From: Calamus simplicifolius
Lineage: Eukaryota > Streptophyta > Magnoliopsida > Arecales > Arecaceae
Assembly: GCA_900491605.1 (NCBI GenBank)
Contig: UESW01004009.1
Coordinates: forward strand, 610,474-674,473
DNA length: 64,000 nucleotides
Reading direction: 5' to 3'
The translations under genes and the position numbers were made by a program. Under the pieces are notes generated by a model. The model searched no databases, was not told the DNA's origin, and was given only the letters and a program-made list of their open reading frames with translations. Below, in pieces: positions 1-10,137 of this stretch. The first letter of the stretch is position 1. Every line of letters begins with the position of its first letter.

Positions 1-226
1 AATTCGAGAAATATTTGGTAAAAGAATATCTATATCATTTATTAAGTCTTTCAGCCATTGTGCCTCAGTGCAAGTAGTGTCAAGAGCTGTTAGCTCAGAC
101 TCTAGAGTACTTATAGTAATTATAGTTTGTTTACATGAGCCCCAAGATACTGCAGCTCCTCCTAAAAGGAAGAGATACCCAGTGGTGGACTTAACATCGA
201 ATTTATCTGTTACCCAATTAGCATCA
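1..226 (-). pseudogene. copia RNase H segment
   Basis: Minus-strand translation gives the copia RNase H signature: SDANWVTDKFDVKSTTGY, then a GGAAVSWGSCKQ-like stretch, then STLESELTALD (usually STxEAEYxA). It is one frame away from the upstream RT piece, so there is a 1-base shift near 226. The segment reaches the left edge of the window, so its C-terminus is not visible. It has no start codon of its own because it is the end of a polyprotein. Confidence 0.75.
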
Positions 227-781
227 CTATCCCTCAATCACTTCAGGATAACCAGAATACACTAGAGAATAATTTATGGTTCCTTTAAGATATCTAAAAA
301 TTCTTTTTAGGGCTTTCCAATTTTCTTTACTAGGATTGCTAGTATACCTACTCAATCTGCCTACTGCATAAGCTATGTCTGGACGAGTTCTATTTAAAAT
401 ATTCAATAGGGATCCTATTCTTTGAGAATATCCTAATTGATTAATAGGTTCTCCTAAATTTTTAATTAAATGAGAGTTATGATCATAGGGAGTAGAAATA
501 GGATTTAAATCATAATATTCAAACTTTTGAAGCATTTTCTTTATTGAGTGTGCCAGACTTATTGCTATTCCATTATCTATTCTGTTAAGTTTTATTCCTA
601 GAATTACATCGGCTTCTCCTAGGTCTTTCATATCAAACTTACTTGATAAGTAGATTTTAGTTTCTTGAATTAATTTCAATGATGTTCCTAAGAGTAATAT
701 ATCATCCGGTCTTAATTTTCTTTTAAAAATCCATTTTGTTCCTATAGGTTTGTTTCCAGGAGGTAAATCAGTTAAATCCAC
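227..781 (-). pseudogene. copia reverse transcriptase with internal deletion
   Basis: The piece starts with the RT N-terminal signature (IGTKWIFKRKL) and jumps at once to the sequence that follows the first half of the catalytic YVDD box (DDILLLG). The usual stretch in between, including the KARLVAKG-type and QMDVK-type blocks, is missing. The rest looks like a normal copia RT thumb and connection: GIKLNR, ISTPYDHNSHL, QRIGSLLNI, TRPDIAYAVGRLSRY, LKRIFRYLKGT. The deletion keeps the frame open but removes the catalytic core, so this protein cannot polymerise DNA. It is about 184 codons long in this frame. Confidence 0.85.
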
Positions 782-1337
782 GTTTTATTTTCTATGATTG
801 ATTTAATTTCACTATCTATAGCTTCTTTCCAATATGATGATTCTGATGATGTCATTGCCTCATCGTATATGGAAGGATCACCTTCTATTAAGAATGTAAA
901 AAAATCTTCACCAAAATCTTTTTCAATTCTTTTCCTTTTGCTTCTTCTTAGTTCTGGTTCAATTTCTAGTTCTGGTTCTATGGCTTTAGAGGATGATGAT
1001 TCAAATTTCAGAGGTCTAGATATTTTAGTCTTGAATGGCATTATATCTTCAAAGAAAGAGGCATCTCTAGCTTCTATGATTGTGTTATCAGATATGTTAT
1101 TAATCTCTGATTTAATTTCTAAAAATCTGTAGGCATTGCTATTTTGGGCATAGCCTATAAATACAGCATCTAAGGTTTTGGATCATAGTTTTCTCTTTTT
1201 GGGTTCAGGAATATTAACCTTAGCTAGACACCCCCACACTTTGAGAAAGTCAAGGTTAGGTGTTCTTCCTTTCCAAAGTTCATAGGGAGTCTTGCCACTA
1301 TCCTTAGTAGGTATTCTATTTAGGATGAAACAAGAAG
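772..1337 (-). pseudogene. copia integrase C-terminus and IN-RT linker
   Basis: This part joins the integrase to the RT. Going down the minus strand there is an integrase C-terminal piece (TPYELWKGRTPN, then WGCLAKVNIPEPKKRK) with an in-frame stop just after it. An acidic linker follows with the typical RRSKRKR motif and a block ending SYWKEAIDSEIKSIIENKTW that starts the RT. Single-base shifts separate it from the integrase frame near 1338 and from the RT frame at 772-781. It was once part of one polyprotein. Confidence 0.7.
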
Positions 1338-2348
1338 TCAAAAGAGCTTCCCCCACAAGTTCTCAGGTAAGCCAGAACTAATAAGCATAGAATTTACCAT
1401 ATCTATAAGGGTACGGTTCTTACGCTCAGCTACACCATTGGACTGTGGAGAGTAGGGAGCAGTCAGTTGATGAATTATCCCATGTTCTTGACAAAATTGA
1501 GCAAATTCATTCGAGGTATACTCCCCTCCTCTATCAGATCTAAGAATTTTAATTTTCCTTTCTTGTTGATTTTCTACCTCACTCTTATAAATTTTAAATT
1601 TATTGAAGGTTTCATCTTTAGATTTAATTAGATAACAGTAACAATATCTAGAAAAATCATCTATGAAGGTCACTAAGTACCTATTTCCACCACGAGTTGC
1701 AGTCTTAGTTGAGTCACAAACATCACTATGTATTAACTCCAAAATTGATGAATTTCTTTTTACTGATTTGAATGGCTTTCTTGGTTGTTTAGATTCAGCA
1801 CATATTTCACATTTAGACATATCTAGATTCGATTTAGGAATTAGTTTTAAATTCATCATATGTTCGACCTTTCTTAGGTGTACATGATCCAACCTGGCAT
1901 GCCACTGATTTTGATTAGATTTATTCACAAGATAAGATTGATTCTCAACTTTACTAATAAAAGGATTTATTACATTCAATTTAAATAAGCCTTCACTTAC
2001 ATATCCTTTTCCTATGAAGGCATTATTCTTAGTTATTACAACTTTATTACAATCAAGAACAATTTTGTATCCTCTCTGAACTAGCTGAGATCCACTGACA
2101 AGGTTCTTCCTAAGATCAGGAACATAAAGCACATCCGTCAAGGTGAGAACTTTTCCCGATGACATTTTCAAGTTCACTCGACCTTGTCCTTCGACCCTGG
2201 CGGCTGTGTTGTTCCCTAGAGTCACACTTCCTCTACTTGAGTCCTGAAAAGTAGTGAACCAGGAGCGATCAACACAAATATTAACATTAGCTCCTGAATC
2301 CAACCACCAGTCAAGGTTGGAATAAGTAAGATTTAATTCAGGGTTCAA
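1338..2348 (-). CDS. copia protease, GAG-pre-integrase and integrase core
   Basis: This is a 336-codon open piece of the polyprotein. Near its start is the aspartic protease motif WWLDSGANVNI. The middle holds the GAG-pre-integrase zinc-binding region (WHARLDHVHLRKVEHM, then CEICAESKQPRK). The integrase core shows its three acidic residues in IHSDVCD, LRSDRGGEY and NGVAERKNRT. The protease matures the polyprotein and the integrase inserts the cDNA. The frame closes at GKLF, where a frameshift separates it from the integrase C-terminus. The first methionine is not a true start, because the domain is normally made as part of gag-pol. Confidence 0.85.
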   Translation of the reverse strand: MNPELNLTYSNLDWWLDSGANVNICVDRSWFTTFQDSSRGSVTLGNNTAARVEGQGRVNLKMSSGKVLTLTDVLYVPDLRKNLVSGSQLVQRGYKIVLDCNKVVITKNNAFIGKGYVSEGLFKLNVINPFISKVENQSYLVNKSNQNQWHARLDHVHLRKVEHMMNLKLIPKSNLDMSKCEICAESKQPRKPFKSVKRNSSILELIHSDVCDSTKTATRGGNRYLVTFIDDFSRYCYCYLIKSKDETFNKFKIYKSEVENQQERKIKILRSDRGGEYTSNEFAQFCQEHGIIHQLTAPYSPQSNGVAERKNRTLIDMVNSMLISSGLPENLWGKLF

Positions 2349-2635
2349 GTTTAATAACCTAAGGATGGAATCATCTTGTCCTTCAACTACGTGAGCTTGG
2401 GTTCAGAGGAAGCAGAAGGTTTGTGAAAGGGCTCCCTTTTCCGATAAAAGCAGTCTCTAGCAAGATGATTTGTCCTCCCACACACGAAACAGAATCTTTT
2501 ACTTGGACCTTGGGTTGGCTGGCTAGTATTGTGTGTTTTAAAGGTTTCACCCTTGGGTTTGAACTTGTTTGTTTTAGGATGGTAGGGTTGGTTCGATTGT
2601 TTTTGGAGGTTCGATCGAAATTTAGGCTTTGGCCT
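2349..2635 (-). pseudogene. copia gag C-terminus with CCHC zinc knuckle
   Basis: The minus-strand translation near 2440-2500 gives a CX2CX4HX4C knuckle (CFVCGRTNHLARDC), followed by a basic FYRKREPFHKP stretch. This is the nucleocapsid part of gag, which binds the element RNA. It lies between the gag matrix/capsid frame and the protease frame and is shifted relative to at least one of them. Confidence 0.7.
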
Positions 2636-3286
2636 TCATTTAGAATTGTTGTTGGTTTGGTGTTTTTCGGTTAGATTGGCTTGGACACTTGGAGTTTTAT
2701 TTTGAAGGGTTTTAGACCTATGTTGGTCTTCTATCCTGATTGAGTTTAGAAGTTGAGCCAAGGTTAGCTCTCCTTGTTTTTGAAGCTGACTTTTGACAAA
2801 GCCATTCCAAGAAAGAGGCATTTTATCTAACAGGCTAGAAACTTTAAAACCTTCAGAAAATTTTCCTTCATTGGCTTGAAGTTTCCTAAGGTATTCTTGG
2901 AATTTATGAATTTGGTCATTGATAGGCATGTCATCTACCATATTGAATCTGAGGAATGATGCGGTATTAAATCGTTCTACTCCAGCATCATCAAGTCCAT
3001 ATTCAGACTCAAGGTTATCCCATAATTCCTTTGAATTTTTAGCTGATAGATAAATGTCATAGAGAGAGTTGGACAGGGCACTAAGGATTCTACCTTTACA
3101 TAGATAATCCTCTTCAGGGGTAGTGGTTGACATTGTGTTAGAGGAACTGGTAGATGATTTGTCAATCACAGACCAAAGACCTAAGGTAGTTAGCCAAAAT
3201 TTTATTTGGCTTTGCCACCTCCTAAAATGGGATCCATCAAATTTTTCTGGTCTAATACTAACGATATCATCCCTAAGGGTTGCCAT
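2636..3286 (-). CDS. copia gag (UBN2/DUF4219-type capsid)
   Basis: This is a copia gag of about 216 codons. It starts MATLRDDIVSIRPEKFDG, continues with FRRWQSQIKFWLTTLGLW, and carries the central LWDNLESEYG, a LLDKMP motif and a SQLQKQGELTLAQLLNSI block. These are family features of the gag polyprotein that forms the virus-like particle. An earlier in-frame methionine exists at 3367, but the family alignment begins at MATL, so I place the start at 3284-3286. The reading frame is open for its whole length. Confidence 0.8.
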   Translation of the reverse strand: MATLRDDIVSIRPEKFDGSHFRRWQSQIKFWLTTLGLWSVIDKSSTSSSNTMSTTTPEEDYLCKGRILSALSNSLYDIYLSAKNSKELWDNLESEYGLDDAGVERFNTASFLRFNMVDDMPINDQIHKFQEYLRKLQANEGKFSEGFKVSSLLDKMPLSWNGFVKSQLQKQGELTLAQLLNSIRIEDQHRSKTLQNKTPSVQANLTEKHQTNNNSK

Positions 3287-4146
3287 ATGGTCCAAACTAG
3301 ATTCAGAGAGGATGATCTGAAAAATGAAAATGATTTTGTTACAAAGTTGTTTGAATAATTCAAACATTTTTTTTTTTTACAACAAGAGAACAAGATATTT
3401 TGCTACAAGTGAAAGAAAATTAAATATATATTAAATATGCAATGTAAATAAATTATAATTAATTTGCAAACGGTTCTCCTTTAGATTGTTAAAAGTTTTT
3501 AAAATAAAAATAAAGTTTAAATGTAAAAATAAATTTATTTCTTCATCCTTGCAATATATCAATGCATATTTATATATGAAAATAAATCAGTAGTGTGTGA
3601 GTGGTTGATTATATTCAGTAGAAAATAAAAACTCAAAATAAGAATGAGTTAAAAGTCAGGCCTGGGAGGCGGTTTCAACCACAGCCCTAAAGGAGAACCG
3701 GCCCGCTTCTCGTGCGAAGAACTTTGGACCTCAACCCTCCTCCAAGGTACAACCCGAGAGCCTGAACTCCTACGTTCGCCGACGTTCGCCGGCGGCACGA
3801 TCTCAACGAACGTCAATCAGCTATCTTCAACACAATTCGAAGAAACAAAAAAACTGAAATGTAGAAACAAAAACTTGTTGTGGTTCTACCCTCCATTTTT
3901 AACCTCTTAAACCTTATTTATAGATTTTTTTTTAACGGTCAAAACGTTTTTTTTTAAATTGTAGGCAATTTATTTATTTTTATTAAATCAGCCGAACGTT
4001 CGGCCGTTTTATTTTTAAACGGCCGAGCGTTTCATTTCATTGAGAGAGAATTGAGTGGAAGATCAATTCTATGGCTTAAGGAATTGTGAAACATAAGACC
4101 TTGGAATCAGTCGCAAGTATTGATTCATCAATGAGGCGATAGCCCA
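3287..4146 (-). promoter_or_regulatory. copia leader and probable 5' LTR with TATA box
   Basis: No protein is encoded here. On the minus strand a TATAAATA box (3915-3922) lies about 630 bases upstream of the gag start, a plausible LTR promoter. Between them is a GC-rich block (about 3655-3830) with a 10-bp direct repeat ACGTTCGCCG near 3773-3792. The usual primer-binding site (TGGTATCAGAGC) is not recognisable. Without the other LTR I cannot fix the limits. Confidence 0.4.
4001..4025. repeat. perfect 9-bp inverted repeat (CGGCCGTTT / AAACGGCCG)
   Basis: Arms 4001-4009 and 4017-4025 are exact inverse complements with a 7-base T-rich spacer. A related CCGAACGTTCGG palindrome overlaps on the left. 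It sits about 80 bases upstream of the minus-strand TATA box. Confidence 0.7.
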
Positions 4147-4162
4147 ACTTATATACCTTTTT
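4147..4162. repeat. LINE target-site duplication, left copy
   Basis: ACTTATATACCTTTTT here is repeated exactly at 10122-10137 on the other side of the LINE. The right part merges with the poly-T (poly-A of the element), so the true length may be 11-16 bases. Confidence 0.85.
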
Positions 4163-4330
4163 TTTTTTTTTTTTTTTTTGGAGAAAAAACGGGCGATCAC
4201 ACCAGTCTAGCGTGAGTCAGCCCAGATATATCAGAAAATAAAAGCTGTTTAAGTACAATGGGGCAGGAGTCCCCCTGTTTCCATATCCAAAAACCAGAAA
4301 AAAGGGCCGCAACACCCGCAATCCAATCAG

Positions 4331-7300
4331 CTACCATGTTGGCCTCGCGATAGACTTGCCGAATCTGATAGAAGGTGACCCCCTCAAAAGAGACGAGATA
4401 TCCAGAAGAAGAGGATTAGTCGGAGAGAGATCACTACCTTCCTGTCGAAGCCAACGAATGACCGTGAGAGAGTCCCCCTCAATAAAGAGACTCTGAGCAT
4501 GAAGGGACCGAACCGCAAAAGAAATCCCGGCCCACGCTGCATACAGCTCGGCCATAGGAACAGAGGAATCAAGGAGACCAAAACCTCCTGCCGCCAACAT
4601 ACCACCATCAGCACCTCTAATAATAAAAGTAGAACCAACGAGTCTTCCCCGAACACTCCCATCAAAGTTGATTTTGATATACCCTGGAGGGGGGGCTCCC
4701 AAGAAATAAAAAACCGTCTGCCGGTTCGCTACCGAAGTAGCAGGGGAACCACAGTGTCCAGATATATCAAAATCATGAGCAGCACGAGAGAAGGCAGAGT
4801 AGAAGGATATAGCTATCCGAGCAGTCCGCTGAGGGGGAACGAAGTCATCAGTGAAGACCATCTGATTGCGAGATAACCAAATCTGGTAAGCTGTAGCAGC
4901 CCAGACTGTACCCGCTGCTGGTTATTCCTTTGATATCACTGAGGAAAGAGGACCGCGGCGAACTGGAAACATCCTCACAGATCTGATAACCCACAATCCT
5001 CCAAATATGTCTAGCTCTAAAACACTGAAAGATGGCATGATCAATAGTTTCATCCGCCTGACCACACAATGGGCATATAGGCTGAATAGCCACACCTCTA
5101 CCAGAAAGCAAGAAACAGGTAGGGAGACAATTCCACTCAAGCTTCCAGAGAAAGAGCTTCAGCCGAGGGTGGATTGGGAGTTTCCAGATCCAAGCGGTTA
5201 CTCGCGATCCAAGAGACTGAGGCCTAAAGATAGGCAAAAGATCCCTGGACGGAGCCCTCGCAAAACAAGATCTCCTCCATAATCTGGTATCCTCAATCCT
5301 ACTATCAACTAAAGGGATAGATAAAATCCGGCGGGCAAGTTCCACACCAAAAAACCGCATCACCGTAGTAATGCACCAAGAGCAAAGGTCCTGGGAAATC
5401 AGATCAGAGACTCTCATATGACTGGTGACCTCTGAACTGATGAAAGTAGGCCACTTCTCAAAAGGAAGATTAGAAAGCCATAAGTCATGAACAACATTCA
5501 CCCCAGTTCCATTACCAATCATCCATGAGATATTATTCCTGATAGCTGGCAGACGCCCACTGACCTCCTTCCAGAAGAAAGAGTAGGTCCTTGGAAAAGA
5601 AGAAGGCATATCCTGAGGCCACTCACCATATCTCGCTCTCATCACAGAACTCCAAAAACAATGCGGGTCGAGGAGAAAACAGGAGGCATGTCTAGCCAAC
5701 AAAACCTCCTTCCTGACCACTAAAGACTGAATGCCCAGGCCTCCCTCAGAGATAGGCTTACAGATAGTGTCCCAGGCCAATAGATGCATACCTCGACTAT
5801 CTTGCCTCGAATCCCAAAGAAAGTCTCTGATACACCTCTCAATCCTTCTTAAGCATGAAATCGGGATAACAGCATTTGCTAAAAGATGGAGGGGGAGAGA
5901 CGTAAGAACCGATCGAATGAGTGTAATCCGAGCCATCATCGATAACCCAGTAGCCTGCCACCCATCAATACGGTCCCGAACCCGACGCTCAATCACACTG
6001 AAATCCGAGCAACGAGGCCGCCTACCAGTGATAGGAACTCCCAGATACATAAGGCGATCAGCCTGGGTATAAATGCCAAAAGTCTGAAGAATAGCCTCTT
6101 TCTTTGATCTGGAGATCTTGGGGCTAAGACAAACCATAGATTTTTGAAGATTAACCTTCTGCCCAGATGCTCTGCAATACTCCTGGAGAATAGTAGCATA
6201 AGAACTGGCATTTCGGGCAGTAGCCTTCCCCAGAAAGATGCAATCATCGGCGAAAAGGAGATGGGAGACCGCAGGCCCGTCCAGTCCCGCAAAAAAGGGG
6301 GTAATACGATTATCGAGCTGCGCCTGGCGGAGCGCACGCGATAAATCATCAACAGCCATAATGAACAATAAGGAGAGAGCGGACATCCTTGCCGTAACCC
6401 CACAGTGGAATAGAAAAAGTCCGTCGGACAGCCATTTATAATAAGAGAGAAAGTAGGTCTATAAATGCAAGCCATAATCCAGTCTATGAACTGCCCATCG
6501 AACCCAAACTCCACAAGGGTCCTATTCAGAAAATCCCAACTTAGTCTATCATAAGCTCGCTCCATATCGAGCTTAACAGCCATAAGACTGTGCGGAGCAG
6601 TCGCTCGGTGAAGATCAGACATAAACTCCTGAGCAATAAGAACATTATCCGAAATACTTCGACCTCGAATAAACGCACCCTGCTCCACAGAGATAATACG
6701 AGGAATAACTGTCCGCATCCGATTTGCCAAAAGACGGGAACAGACTTTATATAAGGTGGAACATAGACTAATGGGCCTATAGTGAAGAGGCAAGGAGGCA
6801 TCGGGACGCTTTGGCACTAAGGTAACAAAGGTCCTCTTCCACTCATCTGGAATAACTCTAGAATGGAAAACATTTAGAATGGCTTGCTGAACATCCTGAC
6901 CAACAATGCTCCAGTATGTCCGAAAGAACAGGGGCAGAAAACCATCTGGCCCAGAAGCCTTTTCCTGCCCCAGATCCCAAAGAGCCCTACGGATCTCATC
7001 CCCAGTGATCGGTCTAGTAAGAAGGATATTCTCCGAATCAGAGACCTTCTCAGAAAGCATGACCGGGTGAACAGGAGACCCATCTCCAGTATGATCAGTC
7101 CATCGGGACTGAAAGAAGTGAAAAAAATGATCTCTAATAGCAGCATAATCCTCCAGAGATTGGCCTTCATCATCCACAATCCGCCGAATCCTATTGGCAG
7201 CACGTCTCCTCAGCGTACTCTGGTGAAAAAATCTAGTGTTACTATCACCAGCCCGTAACCACTGAATCCGAGATCTCTGTCTCCAATGAATCTCCTGTTG

Positions 7301-8323
7301 CAGCAGAAGAGAGTGGTGACTAGTGAGCAAACCCCGGAGGGTCATAAGATCAGAACTAGAAAGACTACCATCTGAATCTTCCCTATTCTGGATGGAAGTA
7401 ATCTCCTCCTCAATCAGCTCCACTTTCCTAACGAGGTCCCCAACCTCCATTTTGTTCCATCTGGATAGCCGACGCTTCACTAACTCAAGCCTCCTAGAAA
7501 GTCTGTACTCAGCCCTACCTCTAACAGGTAGGCGCCAAACCTCGGAGATAATATTCCGGGCCGAGGAGTAAGAAGTCCAAATCTGCTCAAAACGAAACTG
7601 CTTCCGATGATGAATCACCGACTCTGTAGAAATTAAAATGGGGCAGTGATCAAAAGCAATCCGAGACAGATGACTAACAGTGGAAGAAGGGAACATGTGA
7701 AGCCAATGCGCCGTGGCCATCACTCTATCCAATCTCTCCCACACACGAGCTGTACCCTGGCGATTATTACACCAAGTGAACTGAGAACCCGAAAATCCCA
7801 GATCAAAAAGCCCAGCAGAGGAGATGAAAGATCTAAACTTAGCAGACTCAACAGAATCAACAAAAGGCCTGCCTCCTCTCTTTTCACTTGCCTGGAGGAT
7901 ACAGTTAAAGTCACCGGCAATAAGAGTCGGAAAACCCTTACCAATATAAGAGAGGCTCTCAGACCAGAGATCACGTCTTTCACGAAAATCAGTGCTAGCA
8001 TAAGCCCCCAGAAGCACCCATGGAGCAGAAGACCCTTCAGAGATGACAAGAGCGATCTGCTGCTTACAGCCATGAAAGGCATCAATTCGAATGGAGGAGT
8101 GACGCCAAAGAGCCACAATGCCACCAGATAGACCCACTGACTCCACAGCATATGAAGACCACATTCTGGCTATCTGTCTTCGGAACCGCATTAAGCTGTC
8201 ACCCGACAATCGGGTTTCCACCAGAATACAGATATCAAAACTATGAAGCTGCATCAGTCTCCCAAAAGATGCGCGAAAAGAAGGTTTCCGCGCTCCTCTG
8301 ACATTCCATATCAGAATCTTCAT
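4331..8323 (-). pseudogene. LINE ORF2: endonuclease, RT, zf-RVT, RNase H (two frameshifts)
   Basis: ORF2 starts at 8323 with the endonuclease/exonuclease/phosphatase fold (MKILIWNVRGARKPSF, VETRLSGDS, AGDFNCIL, FDHCPI). This domain nicks the target DNA. The RT follows, with KLDMERAYDRLSWDFL and GLRQGCPLSPY. A frameshift near 6370 moves the catalytic block to another frame (HLLFADDCIFLGK; FADD replaces YADD). Next come the thumb and a zf-RVT zinc domain (CPLCGQADETIDHAIFQC). A second frameshift near 4910 leads into a plant-type RNase H (KINFDGSVRG, AELYAAWAG, IEGDSLTVIRWL). Together these give a normal-length ORF2 of about 1,330 codons in three frames. Confidence 0.92.
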
Positions 8324-10004
8324 AATGAAGTTTGAGAGGGGGTGACCCCCGACCCATCCTCACCCATCACAGTGTCTGAAATACATACATCTGACAATGT
8401 TCTTTTCTCCTGGAGAGAAAACTCCATCCCAGCTACAGACTCCTCCACCACTGTCGATGAAGGACTAATCTGCATCCCCTGACCCTGAACTGTAATGACT
8501 TCCTTTAGAGAAGAGACCATTCCTTCATGATTACATCTTTCAGACTGATCCACCTTCTCAGTTGCTGTCACGCTCTGTGGAGTCTCTCCACCCTTACTAA
8601 CCATAGCAATAGACTCCTGCTCTGAAACAGAGGAAGCTGGACAAGAAAAAGATACTTGTGCTTTATTTGACCCAACAACGACCTTTTTGCCTTTTTTTTG
8701 CTCTTTAGTAACTTTTTTTCCATTTGTTGTAATATTACTCTGATATTCATATTGCAAGGGCCTAGCCCTCTTGGATGGACCCGGGTGGGCATCCTTAGGA
8801 ACAGGGGGCCGCCCTGCCCATCTATCCGAACCCAACACAGCAAAAGGGTTCTCCTGAATCAAACCAGAAGACCTAAGTTTCAGACAATCAGGAGAAAAGC
8901 CCCTCTGTGCTACAGTGTCGAGACTGAGAATAACATTCTCAATCGAGCGTGCCGTATCGGCACGCTGAACCTCCTTGCCACCCCCTTCCTCCAGCTCACC
9001 TGAACCATTCGACGAAGAGGACGGAGGGGAGACCCGGGACACAGCAGCAGCAGGGTGCAGCGACGATCTCCGGCGAGCAATCTTAGAAGGCGCGACCCAT
9101 CCGTCCACCGATACAAGGACCCTGGCATCCGACTGAACCCCCTGGCCCTTCCTCCGAAGATCCTCACCGGGGAAGGAGACGAACGGCGTTGCCTCACAGC
9201 TGACATCCACGGACCAAAGAGCAGACTCCCCGCCGTAGCGTCCTTCTCCGCCAGAGCTACACATTCCCCATTCAGATGGAGAGATCCGCACCTGGGACAC
9301 AACCCCTCAAGGTGCTCATACTGGAAAGGTTGCCAGAAAGGAGATCGAGAGCCTCTTACTCGAACTCCAGGACGAAGGGCCCGGCTCAAATCGACTCGAA
9401 CACAGGCCCTGGCAAAAGCTCCCCTGTTCCTCTGTTTCGTCTGAGAATCCAAACTAACAAGAGTACCAGCCGGAGCCAAGATGGACGACATGATCTCCTC
9501 AGACCAAAACTCCAGTGGAAGACTCGGAAGACGAATCCACAGTAGAGCCTTAGCCACAGCTTCCGACGAGGGGAAGAATTCAGGTGACCACAGCTCCGTG
9601 GCTAAGGGCTGACCATTAACGACCCAAGGCCTCTCCAAAGCCATTTTCTTTCCATTTGCATCAGAGAATTTGAATATAGAACACCTGAATGCCAAGCTAA
9701 CAGCTTCAATTTCCCCCAGAATGCCTGCTCGCCGGAACTCACGGATCACCGCTTCCGGGGGGATCCAACGCTGAAAACTCCGAGCAACGATAGCAGAATG
9801 ATTCCATTCAGCAGTCCCCGCCTCCAACGCCTCGTTGGGAACTTGGACAACTTCAGGAAAAAGCTTCTCCAGCTCCGCCACCTCCGCCGGAGAGGGAGAC
9901 GAAGATACCCATACGAAAGCCGACGGCTGAGCCCTACTCCACGCCTTCCGACCTTCCGATCCAGCATCCGGCTTCGGAGGAACCGAGGAACCAGAGCCAA
10001 CCAT
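8320..10004 (-). pseudogene. LINE ORF1: DUF4283 / CCHC nucleic-acid-binding protein (frameshift)
   Basis: ORF1 begins at 10004 (MVGSGSSVPPKPDAG). The DUF4283 region shows ERPWVVNGQPLATELWSPEF, typical of the plant L1 gag-like protein, and a zinc knuckle follows (CPRCGSLHLNGEC, CX2CX3HX4C). After FGPWMSAVRQRR the family sequence should run into a low-complexity tail, but that tail continues in another frame (8320-9300), so a 1-base shift lies near 9190-9240. The stop overlaps the ORF2 start by 4 bases (8320-8323), suggesting coupled translation. ORF1 proteins bind the element RNA. Confidence 0.85.
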
Positions 10005-10121
10005 CTTCCCACCGGATCAGATGATCGGAAGAATCGCCGTTCACCGGAGATCGATGTAAGGGAATGCCGGCAGCACTAATCTCAAAGCCTTCCTGAGGAT
10101 CCGGGTGCCGAAACCCTTCGT

Positions 10122-10137
10122 ACTTATATACCTTTTT
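10122..10137. repeat. LINE target-site duplication, right copy
   Basis: Exact copy of 4147-4162, lying just outside the 5' end of the LINE. On the minus strand it contains GTATATAAGT, a TATA-box-like sequence, now split by the insertion. Confidence 0.85.

Larger units (their letters stand above)
1..4080 (-). mobile_element. Ty1/copia LTR retrotransposon, partial, minus strand
   Basis: Read on the minus strand, the domains run gag, CCHC knuckle, protease, integrase, reverse transcriptase, RNase H. Integrase before RT is the copia order. The element runs off the left edge of the window, so its 3' LTR is not seen and the LTR limits cannot be set by comparison. The upper boundary is a guess: a leader or LTR-like stretch with a TATA box lies at about 3400-4080. 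Integrity is mixed. Gag and protease-integrase are long open frames, while the RT carries a large internal deletion and frameshifts join the other pieces. The element cannot be autonomous as shown. Confidence 0.85.
4163..10121 (-). mobile_element. L1-type LINE retrotransposon, nearly full length (about 5.96 kb)
   Basis: A non-LTR element on the minus strand. Its 5' end is at 10121, and its 3' poly-A appears as a T run at 4158-4179. It encodes ORF1 (DUF4283-type gag with zinc knuckle) and ORF2 (endonuclease, RT, zf-RVT, RNase H), the layout of plant L1 elements. A 16-bp target duplication at both ends and complete ORF order show one insertion with no 5' truncation. ORF1 is broken by one frameshift and ORF2 by two, so the copy is dead unless these are sequencing errors. 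A truncated relative lies at 32051-33050. Confidence 0.93.

Noticed and set aside
3400..3440. tRNA-Met primer site of the left copia element
   Set aside because: No TGGTATCAGAGC or near match found on the minus strand between the gag start and 4080.
9055..9444. Arg-rich plus-strand frame
   Set aside because: Shadow of the LINE ORF1 on the other strand.
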